A stretch of 64,000 bases of DNA from Nitrosococcus halophilus Nc 4. GTDB lineage: Bacteria > Pseudomonadota > Gammaproteobacteria > Nitrosococcales > Nitrosococcaceae. A model generated the notes under the pieces. The model saw only the letters and a list, made by a program, of their open reading frames with translations. It had not been told where the DNA came from and did not search any database. Every line of letters begins with the position of its first letter. The first letter of the stretch is position 1. Position numbers and translations under genes: made by a program. The stretch spans positions 4,015,428-4,079,427 of the forward strand of contig NC_013960.1 of the NCBI RefSeq assembly GCF_000024725.1, in the 5' to 3' direction. Positions 1 through 10,309 of this stretch are shown here, one piece after another.

Positions 1-461
1 ATACGAGCTACCGTATCCACAAATGCCTCTGGAGATTCCGCCTCCACCTCAATATCAATGGCATCTAACCCGGCAAAAGATTTAAACAGGACCGCTTTGC
101 CCTCCATCACGGGTTTGCTTGCCAAAGGCCCAGTATTTCCCAAGCCCAACACCGCACTGCCGTCGGTAACAACCGCAACCAAATTACCCTTGGCCGTGTA
201 ACGGTAAACCGCTTCAGGATCGGACACGATGGCCCCAACCGGCGCGGCAACTCCAGGACTATAGGCTAAACTAAGTTGTTGCTGAGTTGCGCAAGGCTTG
301 GTGATACTGATCTCTAATTTTCCCGGTCGCGGTTCCCCATGATAGGCTAGGGCGGTAGCGGTTAAATCCTGTGCTGGCTTTTGCTCTTTCGCAACATCTC
401 CAGAAGGCGTTTCTAAGTCCGTACTAGAGGATGTCAATTCCTGTTGATTCAACAGATGCAT
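1..461 (-). CDS. maeB: NADP-dependent malic enzyme, N-terminal part (cut by window edge)
   Basis: Oxidative decarboxylation of malate to pyruvate, feeding NADPH and C3 units. Translating the minus strand from the ATG at 461 gives 153 codons open to the window edge, so only the N-terminal third is present. After a variable, Ser/Thr-rich stretch of about 35 residues comes the family start: a GKLEI segment (47-51), ITKP (53-56), AYSPGVA (66-72, with the conserved Tyr) and YTAKGN..VVTDGSAVLGLGN (88-109), all typical of the malic enzyme N-terminal domain. Whether the phosphotransacetylase-like C-terminal domain of MaeB is present cannot be seen. The NADP/MaeB assignment rests on the style of these motifs and is less certain than the malic enzyme call itself. 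Confidence 0.85.
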   Translation of the reverse strand, partial: MHLLNQQELTSSSTDLETPSGDVAKEQKPAQDLTATALAYHGEPRPGKLEISITKPCATQQQLSLAYSPGVAAPVGAIVSDPEAVYRYTAKGNLVAVVTDGSAVLGLGNTGPLASKPVMEGKAVLFKSFAGLDAIDIEVEAESPEAFVDTVAR

Positions 462-616
462 ATCAAACCTATGTTTGGTCAATGACAATAGCGCTTAAAC
501 AAGCCCAGGACTGACCTGCCCCAACGATCAAAAAGCGGAGGCCGCAACAGCGGTACCCAACCGCAGGTAGCGTTGGATCAGGCTAGGGTAGGATACAGTT
601 TATTGGGATTTTAATA

Positions 617-823
617 TTATGATTTCAATTTATATTTTTGGCGAAACTTATCGACGCGACCCGCCGTATCCAGCAACTTTTGCTTACCGGTGTAAAAGGG
701 ATGACAGGCGGAACAAACTTCTATATGAAGGTCATGACCCGCTGTGGAGCGGGTGGTAAAACTGTTACCGCAACTGCAAGTCACCGTAATTTCACTGTAT
801 CGGGGATGAATATCCTGCTTCAT
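617..823 (-). CDS. rpmE: 50S ribosomal protein L31, zinc-binding (C+) type
   Basis: Protein of the large ribosomal subunit, 68 residues, normal length for the family. It carries the four cysteines of the zinc-binding form: C16 and C18 (CSCGN) and C37 and C40 (CSACHPF), so it should be the zinc-dependent paralogue rather than the C-minus YkgM type. It stands alone on the minus strand between trkH and the malic enzyme gene. Upstream on the minus strand there is an AT-rich stretch with a TATAAT-like hexamer at 857-862, but no convincing -35 box at the right distance. Confidence 0.97.
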   Translation of the reverse strand: MKQDIHPRYSEITVTCSCGNSFTTRSTAGHDLHIEVCSACHPFYTGKQKLLDTAGRVDKFRQKYKLKS

Positions 824-988
824 AGGGGTTCTCTAAAGACTTAAAATTTGCTTTCGATTATATTAAGCTACAAAATTTTACCGGGCTACCCTTCCTGCTA
901 CAAGTCCTAACTTTAGGTTAGAGGGCTTTTTCGCCAATCAACATCGCTTGGTTACGAAAACCTTTGGCGAGTATTTTCTGCCATAGCC

Positions 989-2440
989 CTATCGACGCCA
1001 AAAAGTAGGACTCAGGATAACAAGGAGGGTAAAGATCTCCAGACGCCCAAGCAACATGGCAAAACACAAAATCCATTTGGAGGTGGCGTTAATACCCTCG
1101 TAATGGGCGCCTACTTGCCCCAATCCGGGACCTAAATTGTTAAGACACGCGGTGACTGCAGAAAACGAGGTAATCATGTCCAGCCCGGTGGACAGCAAAA
1201 GGAGGTACATGACACTAAAACAGGCCACGTAGACGGCCATAAAGCCCGCCACCCCTTCTACTACCCGATCCGGTAAACTTTTATTCCCAATCTTAATGGG
1301 TACGATGGCGCTAGGATGAATCAGGCGCTTGATCTCCCGTGCGCCCTGTTTGTAGAGCAACAAAACCCGGATGACCTTCATACCGCCACCGGTAGAAACA
1401 GCACACCCTCCAATATAGCTGGTCATCAACAATAGAATAGGGAGAAAGCCGGGCCAACTATAATAGTCGCTAGAAGTAAATCCTGTGGTGGTGCCGATAG
1501 AGACCGCATGGAAAATACCGTGCTGGAGAGCCAAAAGGGGGTCGTCAAAACGATGCGTTATCCAAAGGTAAGCGGAAGTCAGTACCGCTACCCCGGTGAG
1601 CACCAGTAAATAGGCGCGAAACTCCTCATCTTCCCAGTAATGGCGGGCTGTCAGATGCCGCCAGGCAAGAAAGTGAAGAGAAAAGTTGACTCCCGCAAGC
1701 AACATAAAAAATACGGCGATCATCTCAATCAGGGGGCTATTGAAATAACCTATGCTGGCATCATGGGTAGAAAAGCCACCAATGGCGATGGTTGAAAAAC
1801 TATGACCAATCGCATCAAAAAGTGTCATACCCGCTACCCAGTAAGCGGCCGCACAGGTCACCGTCAAGCCCAAATAAATCAACCATAGCGCCTTCGCTGT
1901 CTCAGCAATACGGGGGGTAAGCTTGGTGGTTTTCATGGGGCCTGGAGTTTCCGCCCGGTAAAGCTGCATCCCCCCAATACCCAGCATGGGTAAAATTGCC
2001 ACAGCCAAAACGACAATGCCCATGCCTCCGAGCCACTGCAGTTCTTGACGATAAAATAATACCGACTTGGGTAGGCTATCCAATCCAGTAATCACCGTAG
2101 CTCCGGTAGTCGTCAGGCCAGAAACAGACTCAAATACGGCATCGGTAAAGGACAAGCGGGGTTCAGTAGTTAAAAAGAGAGGAAGCGCCCCAGAGAGGCT
2201 TAACACCACCCAAAACATGACGACCACCACAAATCCATCCCGCAATCGCAGCTCTCGCTGATAATGACGCACGGGTAACCAGCACAACAGGCCAAGACTT
2301 AGAATCAGACCAAAGGCGCTTAGAAACTCTTCCGCCGCACCATCCTGGTAAAATAGAGACACTATCACTGGCGGGAGCATGGCGGTACTGAATAGGGTTA
2401 GCAATAACCCCAAAATCCGCTGGACGACAACAAGTTGCAT
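989..2440 (-). CDS. trkH: TrkH-type potassium uptake channel subunit
   Basis: Membrane subunit of the Trk potassium uptake system, working with the cytoplasmic NAD-binding protein TrkA (not in this window). 483 residues, the usual length. The four-repeat pore architecture is visible: selectivity-filter loops near residues 110-115 (TTTGAT), 217-223 (TIAIGGF), 317-322 (TTTGFT) and 434-440 (NNLGPGL), each flanked by hydrophobic helices. It starts 7 bases after the lnt stop, so it is probably the last gene of the ybeZ-ybeY-corC-lnt run. For a halotolerant organism potassium uptake is the first step of osmoadaptation, which would fit the sucrose genes further on (inference). Confidence 0.95.
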   Translation of the reverse strand: MQLVVVQRILGLLLTLFSTAMLPPVIVSLFYQDGAAEEFLSAFGLILSLGLLCWLPVRHYQRELRLRDGFVVVVMFWVVLSLSGALPLFLTTEPRLSFTDAVFESVSGLTTTGATVITGLDSLPKSVLFYRQELQWLGGMGIVVLAVAILPMLGIGGMQLYRAETPGPMKTTKLTPRIAETAKALWLIYLGLTVTCAAAYWVAGMTLFDAIGHSFSTIAIGGFSTHDASIGYFNSPLIEMIAVFFMLLAGVNFSLHFLAWRHLTARHYWEDEEFRAYLLVLTGVAVLTSAYLWITHRFDDPLLALQHGIFHAVSIGTTTGFTSSDYYSWPGFLPILLLMTSYIGGCAVSTGGGMKVIRVLLLYKQGAREIKRLIHPSAIVPIKIGNKSLPDRVVEGVAGFMAVYVACFSVMYLLLLSTGLDMITSFSAVTACLNNLGPGLGQVGAHYEGINATSKWILCFAMLLGRLEIFTLLVILSPTFWRR

Positions 2441-2447
2441 AACGCTC

Positions 2448-4010
2448 CTAGTTCCCTTTGGAACGTTGAGCGTACCTGCCGATGGCCAACATGCACAGGC
2501 ATAGCCCTAGGATCGGCCCGTTACCCCAGAGGACATAGGGAGTAGCCCCTGCTCGCGGTTGAACACTCCCCGTCAAGACAGTCGTTTGGAACTGGGGGGT
2601 GGTGGCTTGCAAAGCGCCTTTGGCATCAATAATGGCCGAAATGCCATTGGTGGTGGCTCGAACCAGATCCCGTCCTGTCTCTAGGGCGCGCATGCGAGAA
2701 ATCTGCAAATGCTGATGAGGCGCCAAAGAATCCCCGTACCAGGCATTGTTGGTGGCGTTCACTAATAAATTGGCCTCGGGCAATGCGGCAATAATTTCTT
2801 CCCCAAAAGCGTCCTCATAGCAAATGGAGGTGGCCACCGGATAGCCCGCCGCTTGCAGCAATGGTTGCCCCTGGGGTCCGGCACTGAAGGAAGACATGGG
2901 TAAATCGAAAAAACGGATGAGCCCCCTTAGATACTCTTCCAAAGGGACATATTCACCAAAAGGAACTAAATGTTGCTTATAATAGAAAGCTTGCTGGGAG
3001 CCAAGGCTTAACATGCCATTGAAATACTTTCCCGTCTCTTGGTGAAAGACTGGCAAACCAATGAGCAGATCCGTTTTATGGGCTTGAGCCTCAGCCGCCA
3101 AATCAGCCAGGTAACCGTCGGCCACCTGGTGGTAAAACACAGTGAGGGCGCTTTCCGGCCAGACAATCAGATCACTTTCCCAATGCTTGACCGTCAATCG
3201 CCAGTACCGTTCTAAGGTGGACTTTACTTGCTCCGGCTGCCATTTTACCGCTTGGGGAATATTCCCCTGAATCAGGCTTGTTTGCAGCGGCTTGCCCACC
3301 GGCATTGTCCAAGGCACGTAGGAAAGCAACACCGCTGCCCCCCATAGGACTCCCAACCCACTGAGGGCGGCGAACCGCCCTCGACCCGGTTTGTACCAAA
3401 CGACCAGGAGCAATCCCGCACTGAGGGCTGCAGCTAAAGATAACCCGTAGACTCCAAGGATTGGAGCCAGCCCGTGAAGGGGGCTTTCAATTTGACTGTA
3501 CCCCAGATTCAGCCAGGGAAAACCCGTGAGAAACCAGCCCCGGAACCACTCTATCATTACCCAAGCCGCCGGCCATACCAACAGGTATTTGTACCTATTC
3601 TCCTGGGGAAACCAAAAGGTAACCAGAGCCACCAATGCCGCCGGGAAAAGGCTCAGAAAGGCCACAAACGATGCCGTCAATAACAAGGCTAGGGGCACAC
3701 TGGCATAGCCAAAATCGTGAATGGCCACATAGACCCAGGAGATCCCCGCGCCAAACCACCCCAATCCAAACAACCAGCCGCGCCAAAAGGCCCGTTGAAT
3801 GGACAGATTCCGGCAAGCGGCAAATAACAACGCAGGAACGATAATCGCTAGAAGATAGAGATCGTAAGGAGAAAAAGCGAGCGGACCGAGAAGCCCCCCT
3901 GTCAAGGCTAAGGCATCGCCGCTCCATGCCTTTGTCACTGCAAGCACGGAAAAAGATTTTTCCTGCGGCGCCTTATCATAAGATGGATTTTGCTCAGGCG
4001 AACGGCCCAT
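2448..4010 (-). CDS. lnt: Apolipoprotein N-acyltransferase
   Basis: Adds the third, amide-linked acyl chain to the N-terminal cysteine of lipoproteins in the inner membrane, the step before Lol-dependent export. 520 residues: a hydrophobic N-terminal half with several membrane helices (about 35-230) and a periplasmic nitrilase domain. The catalytic triad is present as E286 (WPESA), K345 (YYKQH) and C397 (ICYED). The N-terminal 25 residues are polar and variable. It lies 65 bases after corC and 7 bases before trkH on the same strand, the common ybeZ-ybeY-corC-lnt arrangement. Its partner lgt is in this window too, at 10310-11116. Confidence 0.97.
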   Translation of the reverse strand: MGRSPEQNPSYDKAPQEKSFSVLAVTKAWSGDALALTGGLLGPLAFSPYDLYLLAIIVPALLFAACRNLSIQRAFWRGWLFGLGWFGAGISWVYVAIHDFGYASVPLALLLTASFVAFLSLFPAALVALVTFWFPQENRYKYLLVWPAAWVMIEWFRGWFLTGFPWLNLGYSQIESPLHGLAPILGVYGLSLAAALSAGLLLVVWYKPGRGRFAALSGLGVLWGAAVLLSYVPWTMPVGKPLQTSLIQGNIPQAVKWQPEQVKSTLERYWRLTVKHWESDLIVWPESALTVFYHQVADGYLADLAAEAQAHKTDLLIGLPVFHQETGKYFNGMLSLGSQQAFYYKQHLVPFGEYVPLEEYLRGLIRFFDLPMSSFSAGPQGQPLLQAAGYPVATSICYEDAFGEEIIAALPEANLLVNATNNAWYGDSLAPHQHLQISRMRALETGRDLVRATTNGISAIIDAKGALQATTPQFQTTVLTGSVQPRAGATPYVLWGNGPILGLCLCMLAIGRYAQRSKGN

Positions 4011-4075
4011 ACTACCTCCCCTGCCAACCCCCTATTGGCATCCCTCTAATAAAATAGCCGGCCGCTATCGAGGGA

Positions 4076-4960
4076 TTAGCCGCCTACCTTCACTGCCGAG
4101 CTTTCAATGCCATCGGCTTTCGACAAGAGGTATAATTCTAATAAGTGGATGCGCCGGCTATCGGCGCGCAGGACTTTAAACTCAAAATCGCTAATAGAAA
4201 TGGCTTCTCCTCGCTCCGGGACTCGCCCAAATCCATTTAGCACCAAACCGCCAATGGTATCGAATTCCTCGTCACTAAAATCGGTCCCAAAATATTCATT
4301 GAAATCTTCAATGGGCGTGAGGGCCTTTATCGTATAATTATCATCCCCCCGGTGAAAGATGAAGGCATCTTCGGCAATATCATGCTCATCTTCAATTTCG
4401 CCCACAATCTGCTCCAGTACATCCTCAATGGTCACAAGACCTGCGGTTCCCCCGTATTCGTCCACGACAATAGCCATGTGATTACGGCTAGCACGAAACT
4501 CCCTTAGCAACACATTGAGACGCTTGCTTTCTGGGATAAAGACCGCCGGGCGCAAAATATCTCGAATATTGAAAGAGCGCGCTTCCCGCTGCTGGCAATA
4601 AAGAAGCATATCCTTAGCCAGCAAGATCCCCACAATGTCATCACGGCTTTCGCCAATCACTGGAAACCGGGAATGGGCTGATTGAGTGATGACCTCCAGG
4701 GTTTCTTCTGGAGGGTTATCTCGCTCCACAACCACCATTTGTGAACGGGGCACCATGATATCACGCACCTGCATCTCACCTACGACTAAGGCGCCTTCAA
4801 TCATACTGAGAGTCTCTGGATCAAGGAGACGGCGGTCGGAAGCATTACGCAGAAATTCAACGAGTTGTTCTCGGTCTTGGGGTTCGCCCAGCAACACCTG
4901 CCCCAAGCGTTCTCGCCAAGAGCGGGCTGCTAGACTATGACTAGGTCGGCCTTCGTTCAT
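4076..4960 (-). CDS. corC: CorC/YbeX-type CBS-domain protein
   Basis: Cytoplasmic member of the CorC/HlyC family, linked to magnesium and cobalt efflux and, with YbeY, to ribosome maintenance. 294 residues: a short basic N-terminal segment, a tandem pair of CBS domains (about 65-185, containing MVPRSQMV and [12 protein letters not shown]) and the C-terminal transporter-associated CorC_HlyC domain (about 200-280). It has no membrane-spanning DUF21 region, so it is the short soluble form. It begins 9 bases after ybeY and is part of the ybeZ-ybeY-corC-lnt run. Confidence 0.94.
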   Translation of the reverse strand: MNEGRPSHSLAARSWRERLGQVLLGEPQDREQLVEFLRNASDRRLLDPETLSMIEGALVVGEMQVRDIMVPRSQMVVVERDNPPEETLEVITQSAHSRFPVIGESRDDIVGILLAKDMLLYCQQREARSFNIRDILRPAVFIPESKRLNVLLREFRASRNHMAIVVDEYGGTAGLVTIEDVLEQIVGEIEDEHDIAEDAFIFHRGDDNYTIKALTPIEDFNEYFGTDFSDEEFDTIGGLVLNGFGRVPERGEAISISDFEFKVLRADSRRIHLLELYLLSKADGIESSAVKVGG

Positions 4961-4969
4961 AAATCCTCT

Positions 4970-5431
4970 TTATGCACTCTCATAAGGATTGGGATAACCC
5001 AATGATTTAAGTATGGTAATTTCCATAGCCTCCATCTGCTGTGCCTCCGCCTCTTGCTGGTGGTCAAAACCAAGCAAATGGAGTACGCCATGGACCACCA
5101 AGTGAGCCCAATGGGCCCTTTCCTCTTTAGCGTGTTCCAGAGCTTCACGCGCTACCACTGGAGCACAAATTACCAAGTCCCCTAAAAGGGAAATTTGAAA
5201 AGGCAGGGGCGCGGAAAGCTCAAAGGGAAAGGAAAGGACGTTGGTTGCCCCCTCCTTGTAGCGATACCGCCAATTAAGCTCTGCCACCTCAGCTTCATCT
5301 GCGATTCGAATAGTCACTTCCCCCTCTTTTGATTGGTTTACCAACACCGCCTCTACCCAGCGCTGGAAATCCACTTGCAGAGGAATGCCCGTTCTAGAAA
5401 CAGCATACTGAACCTGGACGGCGATACTCAT
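4970..5431 (-). CDS. ybeY: Endoribonuclease YbeY, rRNA maturation factor
   Basis: Zinc-dependent single-strand endoribonuclease needed for 16S rRNA 3' end processing and ribosome quality control. 153 residues, normal length. The UPF0054 metal-binding motif is intact, with H114, H118 and H124 in HGVLHLLGFDH. The start codon overlaps the ybeZ stop by four bases (5428-5431), indicating translational coupling with the PhoH-like ATPase. A second ORF (4957-5148) in this stretch is only a shadow frame. Confidence 0.96.
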   Translation of the reverse strand: MSIAVQVQYAVSRTGIPLQVDFQRWVEAVLVNQSKEGEVTIRIADEAEVAELNWRYRYKEGATNVLSFPFELSAPLPFQISLLGDLVICAPVVAREALEHAKEERAHWAHLVVHGVLHLLGFDHQQEAEAQQMEAMEITILKSLGYPNPYESA

Positions 5432-6420
5432 AGCCCCGGCCCATTGCCACGACCAAAACGCTCATAGGCCTGCACAACTCGCTGCACCAACGGATGCCGC
5501 ACCACATCGCGAGCTTGAAAAAAAGTAAAGCTAATCCCATTGACATCCTTTAGTACCTCAGTGACATGACGCAAACCTGAAGGTTGACCTTTAGGCAAGT
5601 CAATTTGGGTAACATCCCCCGTCACCACAGCGATTGAGCCATACCCTAAACGGGTGAGAAACATTTTCATCTGCTCAATGGTCGTATTCTGGGCTTCATC
5701 TAAAATGATAAAAGACTCGTTTAACGTCCGGCCACGCATGTAAGCCAGAGGAGCCACTTCAATCACATGGCGTTCAATAAGCTTAGCCACTCGCTCAAAA
5801 CCCAGCATTTCATAAAGAGCGTCGTAGAGGGGGCGAAGATAGGGATCAATCTTCTGAGCTAAATCCCCTGGCAAGAAACCTAGACGCTCGCCGGCCTCCA
5901 CCGCAGGCCGCACCAAAAGCAATCGCCGCACTCGCTCTTTCTCCAAAGCTTCCACCGCGCAGGCCACGGCCAGGTAAGTCTTACCCGTTCCCGCCGGACC
6001 AATGCCAAAATTAATATCATGGGTGAGAATATTGCGTAAATAACGAATTTGCCGCGGACTACGGCCTTTAATCGTCCCCCGCCGAGTTCGAATCAGGACC
6101 TCTTCCTGCTCTTCCAAGAGAGGATATTCTTGGTGCCCCGCCTCTTGCAGGAGAAGATGGACCCGAGCCGGAGTCACCCGAGCTTCATCGGCATCATCAT
6201 AAAGACGCCTTATCACATCACCGGCCGTTTGCACCGAAGGACTGTCGCCGAGAACCCGAAAAAGATTTCCCCGGTTGTTGATTTCTACTCCCAAACCTCT
6301 CTCTATCTGGCGCAGATGCTCATCCATCTGCCCACAGAGATTGGCCAACCGTTCATTGTCCAGGGGTTCCAGGACAAAATCGTTACTTTCAGGATGATCA
6401 GAAGGAGGGTGTTCGTTCAA
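5428..6420 (-). CDS. ybeZ: PhoH-like ATPase YbeZ
   Basis: Cytoplasmic P-loop NTPase of the PhoH family, thought to act with YbeY in RNA metabolism. 330 residues. Walker A is GPAGTGKT at 141-148 and Walker B is IILDEAQ ending at 244, both intact. The N-terminal 120 residues form the KH-like extension typical of the gammaproteobacterial YbeZ form rather than the short PhoH. First gene of the run that continues into ybeY, corC, lnt and trkH, and in many bacteria found downstream of miaB, as here with a 320-base gap. Confidence 0.93.
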   Translation of the reverse strand: MNEHPPSDHPESNDFVLEPLDNERLANLCGQMDEHLRQIERGLGVEINNRGNLFRVLGDSPSVQTAGDVIRRLYDDADEARVTPARVHLLLQEAGHQEYPLLEEQEEVLIRTRRGTIKGRSPRQIRYLRNILTHDINFGIGPAGTGKTYLAVACAVEALEKERVRRLLLVRPAVEAGERLGFLPGDLAQKIDPYLRPLYDALYEMLGFERVAKLIERHVIEVAPLAYMRGRTLNESFIILDEAQNTTIEQMKMFLTRLGYGSIAVVTGDVTQIDLPKGQPSGLRHVTEVLKDVNGISFTFFQARDVVRHPLVQRVVQAYERFGRGNGPGL

Positions 6421-6740
6421 GGGTATATCAATAGCTCAAACACTATAAGAGGTTCCTGATCCCTTGCGCCACCTAGGGCCCAGGATGGAAACGCAGGTCG
6501 AACTCAGACACCAAAACAGGAGAAGGGAAACAGAAAAAGCCAGCGTAAGCATATTTCGTTGCTTGCTTATCTACTTAATAATTGCAATAGCTCTATCTAT
6601 TAAAATACTTGCTTATTTCAATCTTATTTCAAGATGGATTGGCAACATTAGGCTAGGGGAAAGCGTTCCCACAATAGTCGGCAGCTTGGACCTTAGCTCT
6701 AAGCTAGACCGGCGCTTCGCGCCGCCTATTTCCCATCCCA
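6421..6740. other. Non-coding gap between miaB and ybeZ
   Basis: About 320 bases without a supportable gene. The left half is AT-rich and should hold the ybeZ promoter, although no clean -35/-10 pair stands out. At 6693-6705 and 6710-6724 are two short inverted repeats (TAGCT/AGCTA, and CGGCGC-TTC-GCGCCG), just downstream of the miaB stop when read on the minus strand. They may form hairpins that end or protect the miaB mRNA, but neither is followed by a T run. Confidence 0.5.
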
Positions 6741-8084
6741 TCAAGCACATTGCCTTTCGTTGTCAATGACTACACCCCGTAAAGAGTTAGGCAATGCCTC
6801 TGTAATCCTCACATTAACAAATTTACCAATTAGACCTTGAGTAGCGGGAAAATTCACTACCCGGTTATTCGCCGTACGCCCCGCTAGCATGGCAGGATCC
6901 TTCTTCGAGGAACGTTCAACGAGTACCTGCTGCACGGTATCCACCATTCCCTGACTAATAGTCATTTCCGAAGCACGTAGACGTTCCTGCAAGATCCCAA
7001 GCCGCTCTTTCTTAACTGCCATCGGCACCTCATCCGGAAGGCTCGCTGCTGGCGTCCCTGGTCTCGGACTGTAGATAAAACTGAAGGAATGGTCAAACCC
7101 TACCTCATCCACTAAGGCCAACGTCGCCTGGAAATCAGCCTCGGTCTCCCCGGGCAAGCCGATAATAAAATCGCTTGAAATGCTGATATCAGGGCGCACT
7201 TGGCGTAATCTCCGCAGCTTTGCTTTATACTCTAGCACAGTGTGGCCCCGTTTCATTAGACTGAGAATCCGATCCGAGCCGCTCTGTACGGGTAAGTGCA
7301 AGTGGCTAACCAGCTCTGGCACCTCAGCGAAGGCCTGGATTAGGCTGTCGGAGAATTCTACCGGGTGGGACGTGGTAAAACGGATGCGCTCAATGCCCTC
7401 AATAGAAGCCACATAGGTAATCAATAGGGCCAGGTCGGCAATATCACCCTCCCCCATCGGCCCCCGATAAGCATTGACGTTTTGGCCCAAAAGGGTCACT
7501 TCCCGCACCCCCTGTTCCGCCAGATCCACGATCTCGGCGATCACATCATCGAGGGGCCGGCTGATCTCCTCGCCACGGGTATAAGGGACCACACAAAAGG
7601 AGCAGTATTTGCTGCACCCTTCCATCACGGAGACAAAGGCCATCGGACCCTCAGCGCGGGGTTCAGGTAATTTATCGAATTTCTCGATCTCGGGAAAAGA
7701 GATGTCAATCACCGGCTGGTGATTGCCACTGACCTGGGTCAGCATCGCGGGGAGCCGGTGTATCGTCTGGGGCCCGAAAACCAGATCCACATAGGGCGCC
7801 CGAGCACGAATCGTTTCCCCTTCTTGACTGGCAACGCAGCCGCCCACGCCAATAATCAATTCGGGGCGCGCTTGTTTCCATTGCCGCCATCGGCCTAATT
7901 GAGAAAAGACTTTTTCTTGGGCTTTCTCCCGCACGGAGCAGGTATTAAGCAATAGCACCTCTGCTTGCTCAGGGTCAGAAGTGAGCTCCAGCCCATGGGA
8001 CTGCCTGAGTACATCCGCCATCCTGGTGGAGTCATACTCATTCATCTGGCAACCATGGGTTTTAATATAAAGCTTCTTGGCCAT
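6741..8084 (-). CDS. miaB: tRNA-2-methylthio-N6-dimethylallyladenosine synthase
   Basis: Radical-SAM methylthiotransferase that converts i6A37 to ms2i6A37 in tRNAs reading UNN codons. With the ATG at 8084 the protein has 447 residues, as in Pseudomonas. The auxiliary 4Fe-4S cluster cysteines are C12, C49 and C83; the radical-SAM CxxxCxxC is C157, C161, C164 ([10 protein letters not shown]); a TRAM RNA-binding domain ends the protein (about 375-440). The frame is open upstream to a GTG at 8126, giving 14 extra residues, but the family normally begins at [12 protein letters not shown], so I chose 8084. Divergent from radC. Confidence 0.96.
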   Translation of the reverse strand: MAKKLYIKTHGCQMNEYDSTRMADVLRQSHGLELTSDPEQAEVLLLNTCSVREKAQEKVFSQLGRWRQWKQARPELIIGVGGCVASQEGETIRARAPYVDLVFGPQTIHRLPAMLTQVSGNHQPVIDISFPEIEKFDKLPEPRAEGPMAFVSVMEGCSKYCSFCVVPYTRGEEISRPLDDVIAEIVDLAEQGVREVTLLGQNVNAYRGPMGEGDIADLALLITYVASIEGIERIRFTTSHPVEFSDSLIQAFAEVPELVSHLHLPVQSGSDRILSLMKRGHTVLEYKAKLRRLRQVRPDISISSDFIIGLPGETEADFQATLALVDEVGFDHSFSFIYSPRPGTPAASLPDEVPMAVKKERLGILQERLRASEMTISQGMVDTVQQVLVERSSKKDPAMLAGRTANNRVVNFPATQGLIGKFVNVRITEALPNSLRGVVIDNERQCA

Positions 8085-8285
8085 GAAAATGCTTACCGAT
8101 TCCTCCAATCGCCATTTAATACACACTTCACAATACTACGCTCCGTCTTGAAGTTCCAGCCCCCCTCTTCGACCCCACCCAAAGCTTACGATGACAAGAG
8201 CGAACTAGGACACAATCCAGGGCTACTTATTTAATATAGGCTGATATATTAAAGATCTCCCTCACTATTTGGAGAAACCATTTCC

Positions 8286-8960
8286 GTGGCAATTAACCAC
8301 TGGCCTGCCCACGAAAGGCCCCGAGAAAAACTACTCCAGCGGGGCCCCGGCGCCTTGTCTGATGCGGAGCTTTTAGCCATCTTTCTCCGTACCGGGGTCA
8401 CCGGGAAAACCGCTGTCGACCTGGCGCGAGAGCTCCTAGAAGACTTCGGCAGCCTACGAGCCTTGCTTGAGGCGGACCTCAACCAGTTCTGCCGTGCCCC
8501 AGGACTAGGACTAGCCAAGTATGCGCAATTGCAAGCTTGCCTGGAAATGGGACGCCGACATCTAGAAGCTACCCTCAAACGGGGTGACGCCCTAACCGAT
8601 CCGATAACCACACAGCGCTACCTCGTGGCACGCTTGCGGGCCTATCCTTTCGAAGTTTTCTCCTGCCTCTTTCTTGACAACCGCCACCGGGTTCTCGCTT
8701 TCGAAGAACTATTCCGAGGGACCATCGATGGCGCCAGCGTTCACCCTCGGGAGGTGATCAAGCGCGCCCTCGCCCATAATGCCGCGGCCGTTATCCTGGC
8801 CCACAACCATCCCTCTGGGGTGGCAGAACCCAGCCGAGCCGATGAGCTGATTACTCAACGGCTCAAGGAGACTTTGGCGCTGGTGGACATTCGGGTTCTC
8901 GATCACATTATTGTGGGAGATGGAGAAACCCTCTCCTTTGCCGAGCGAGGCCTCCTCTAA
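8286..8960 (+). CDS. radC: RadC-family JAB/MPN-domain protein
   Basis: RadC-like protein, 224 residues, with an N-terminal helix-hairpin-helix-like UPF0758 region (about 1-95) and a C-terminal JAMM metalloprotease-fold domain (about 100-224). The metal-binding motif HNHPSG sits at 173-178 with D186 ten residues later, so the site looks complete. The historic link to DNA repair in E. coli has been withdrawn and the real role is unknown. The only suitable start is the GTG at 8286, with GGAG some 12 bases upstream. It points toward folA, with a gap of 20 bases between the stops. Confidence 0.92.
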   Translation: MAINHWPAHERPREKLLQRGPGALSDAELLAIFLRTGVTGKTAVDLARELLEDFGSLRALLEADLNQFCRAPGLGLAKYAQLQACLEMGRRHLEATLKRGDALTDPITTQRYLVARLRAYPFEVFSCLFLDNRHRVLAFEELFRGTIDGASVHPREVIKRALAHNAAAVILAHNHPSGVAEPSRADELITQRLKETLALVDIRVLDHIIVGDGETLSFAERGLL

Positions 8961-8980
8961 GAAATTTTGAAAACAGCTTC

Positions 8981-9502
8981 TTAACACTGATTTTCCCCTT
9001 CCCTTTGCTGTTTTCCAGTGGCCCGCTCAAGGCGAATGAAGCTATAGGGATAAGGGTTTTGGGAATCCGGATCATGGTCCTCTCGCCAGACTTCGGCCCA
9101 ATCAGCAGGATCGAAGTCGGGAAACCAAGTATCCCCCCGGAAAGTCCCCCGAACCAAAGTGAGGTAAATGCGATGGGCCTGGGGAAACAGTTGCTGGTAA
9201 AGGGAAGCCCCACCGATGACCATCACCTCTTCAGCTTTTCCTGCGGCCTGCAAACCCGCTTCCACCGAGTGGACTACGGTGCATCCCGGCGCTTTATAAT
9301 GGAGCTTATGGGTCACCACAATATTATGCCGCCCCGGCAAGGGGCGGCCAATGGACTCATGGGTGCCACGTCCCATCAGAATGGGTTTACCCATGGTAAG
9401 GCGACGAAAATATTTGAGATCCGCCGATAAATGCCAAGGCAGCCGGCAATTGGCGCCAATTAAGCGGTGATCGTCCATGGCGACGACGAACGAGATAATC
9501 AT
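8981..9502 (-). CDS. folA: Dihydrofolate reductase
   Basis: Reduces dihydrofolate to tetrahydrofolate with NADPH, restoring the cofactor consumed by thymidylate synthase, whose gene lies directly upstream. 173 residues. Substrate-binding acidic residue D28 (in LPWHLSADL) and the NADPH-binding VIGGASLY segment near 95-103 are present, as is the GRGTHESIGRPLPGR stretch typical of the family. It follows thyA by 10 bases on the same strand in the lgt-thyA-folA operon. Confidence 0.96.
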   Translation of the reverse strand: MIISFVVAMDDHRLIGANCRLPWHLSADLKYFRRLTMGKPILMGRGTHESIGRPLPGRHNIVVTHKLHYKAPGCTVVHSVEAGLQAAGKAEEVMVIGGASLYQQLFPQAHRIYLTLVRGTFRGDTWFPDFDPADWAEVWREDHDPDSQNPYPYSFIRLERATGKQQREGENQC

Positions 9503-9512
9503 CTTTCTCAGC

Positions 9513-10307
9513 TTACACCGAAACTTCCGCCTTAATATGGGGGTGGCTTTGATAGCCTACAACCTCCAGATCTTCGTATTGATACTCGAACAAAGAAGGG
9601 GGTTTGCGCTTGAGCCGGAGACGGGGCGGGGGAAGCGGCTCCCGAGTGAGTTGCAACCGTGCCAACTCTAGATGATTCCGATACAAATGAACATCCCCTC
9701 CCGTCCAGATAAACTCCCCTACTTCCAAATCACATTGCTGGGCCATTAGATGGGTCAGCAGAGCATAAGAAGCAATATTGAAGGGAACCCCCAGGAAAAC
9801 ATCGGCGCTGCGTTGATAGAGCTGGCAAGACAAACGGCCCTGGGCCACATAAAATTGAAACAACGCATGACAGGGAGGTAGTGCCATCTCATCCACATTG
9901 GAGGGATTGTAGGCCACCACCATGTGGCGCCGGCTATAGGGGTTATGTCGTATCTGCTCTAGCACTTTCGAAATCTGATCTAGATGCCGCCCATCGGGCA
10001 GGGGCCAGGAGCGCCATTGATAGCCGTAAATGGGGCCCAGCTCCCCCTGCTCATCGGCCCACTCATCCCAAATCGTCACTCCATGATCATGGAGGTATTG
10101 CACATTGGTGTCGCCCCGAAGGAACCACAGTAGCTCGATGAAAATAGAGCGAACATGAAGCTTTTTGGTGGTGACCAGAGGGAAACCCTGCTGAAGATCA
10201 AATCTCATCTGATGCCCGAAGATGGACCAGGTCCCGGTACCGGTCCGATCATCCCGCTCGACCCCCGTATCGAGTATTTTCTGGATAAGGTCAAGATAGG
10301 GTTTCAC
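9513..10307 (-). CDS. thyA: Thymidylate synthase
   Basis: Methylates dUMP to dTMP using methylene-tetrahydrofolate. I place the start at the GTG at 10305-10307: this gives 264 residues, the same length as the E. coli enzyme, with catalytic C146 (LPPCH) at the E. coli position. GTG follows the lgt stop by only two bases and has GGAG upstream inside the end of lgt. An ATG at 10349 would add 14 residues with no family counterpart and overlap lgt. Middle gene of lgt-thyA-folA, a conserved gammaproteobacterial order. Confidence 0.96.
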   Translation of the reverse strand: MKPYLDLIQKILDTGVERDDRTGTGTWSIFGHQMRFDLQQGFPLVTTKKLHVRSIFIELLWFLRGDTNVQYLHDHGVTIWDEWADEQGELGPIYGYQWRSWPLPDGRHLDQISKVLEQIRHNPYSRRHMVVAYNPSNVDEMALPPCHALFQFYVAQGRLSCQLYQRSADVFLGVPFNIASYALLTHLMAQQCDLEVGEFIWTGGDVHLYRNHLELARLQLTREPLPPPRLRLKRKPPSLFEYQYEDLEVVGYQSHPHIKAEVSV

Positions 10308-10309
10308 CG

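Noticed and set aside
6464..6769. 101-residue plus-strand ORF in the ybeZ-miaB gap
   Set aside because: AT-rich non-coding composition with no ribosome site and overlap with the miaB 3' end; the hydrophobic run reflects the AT-rich DNA.
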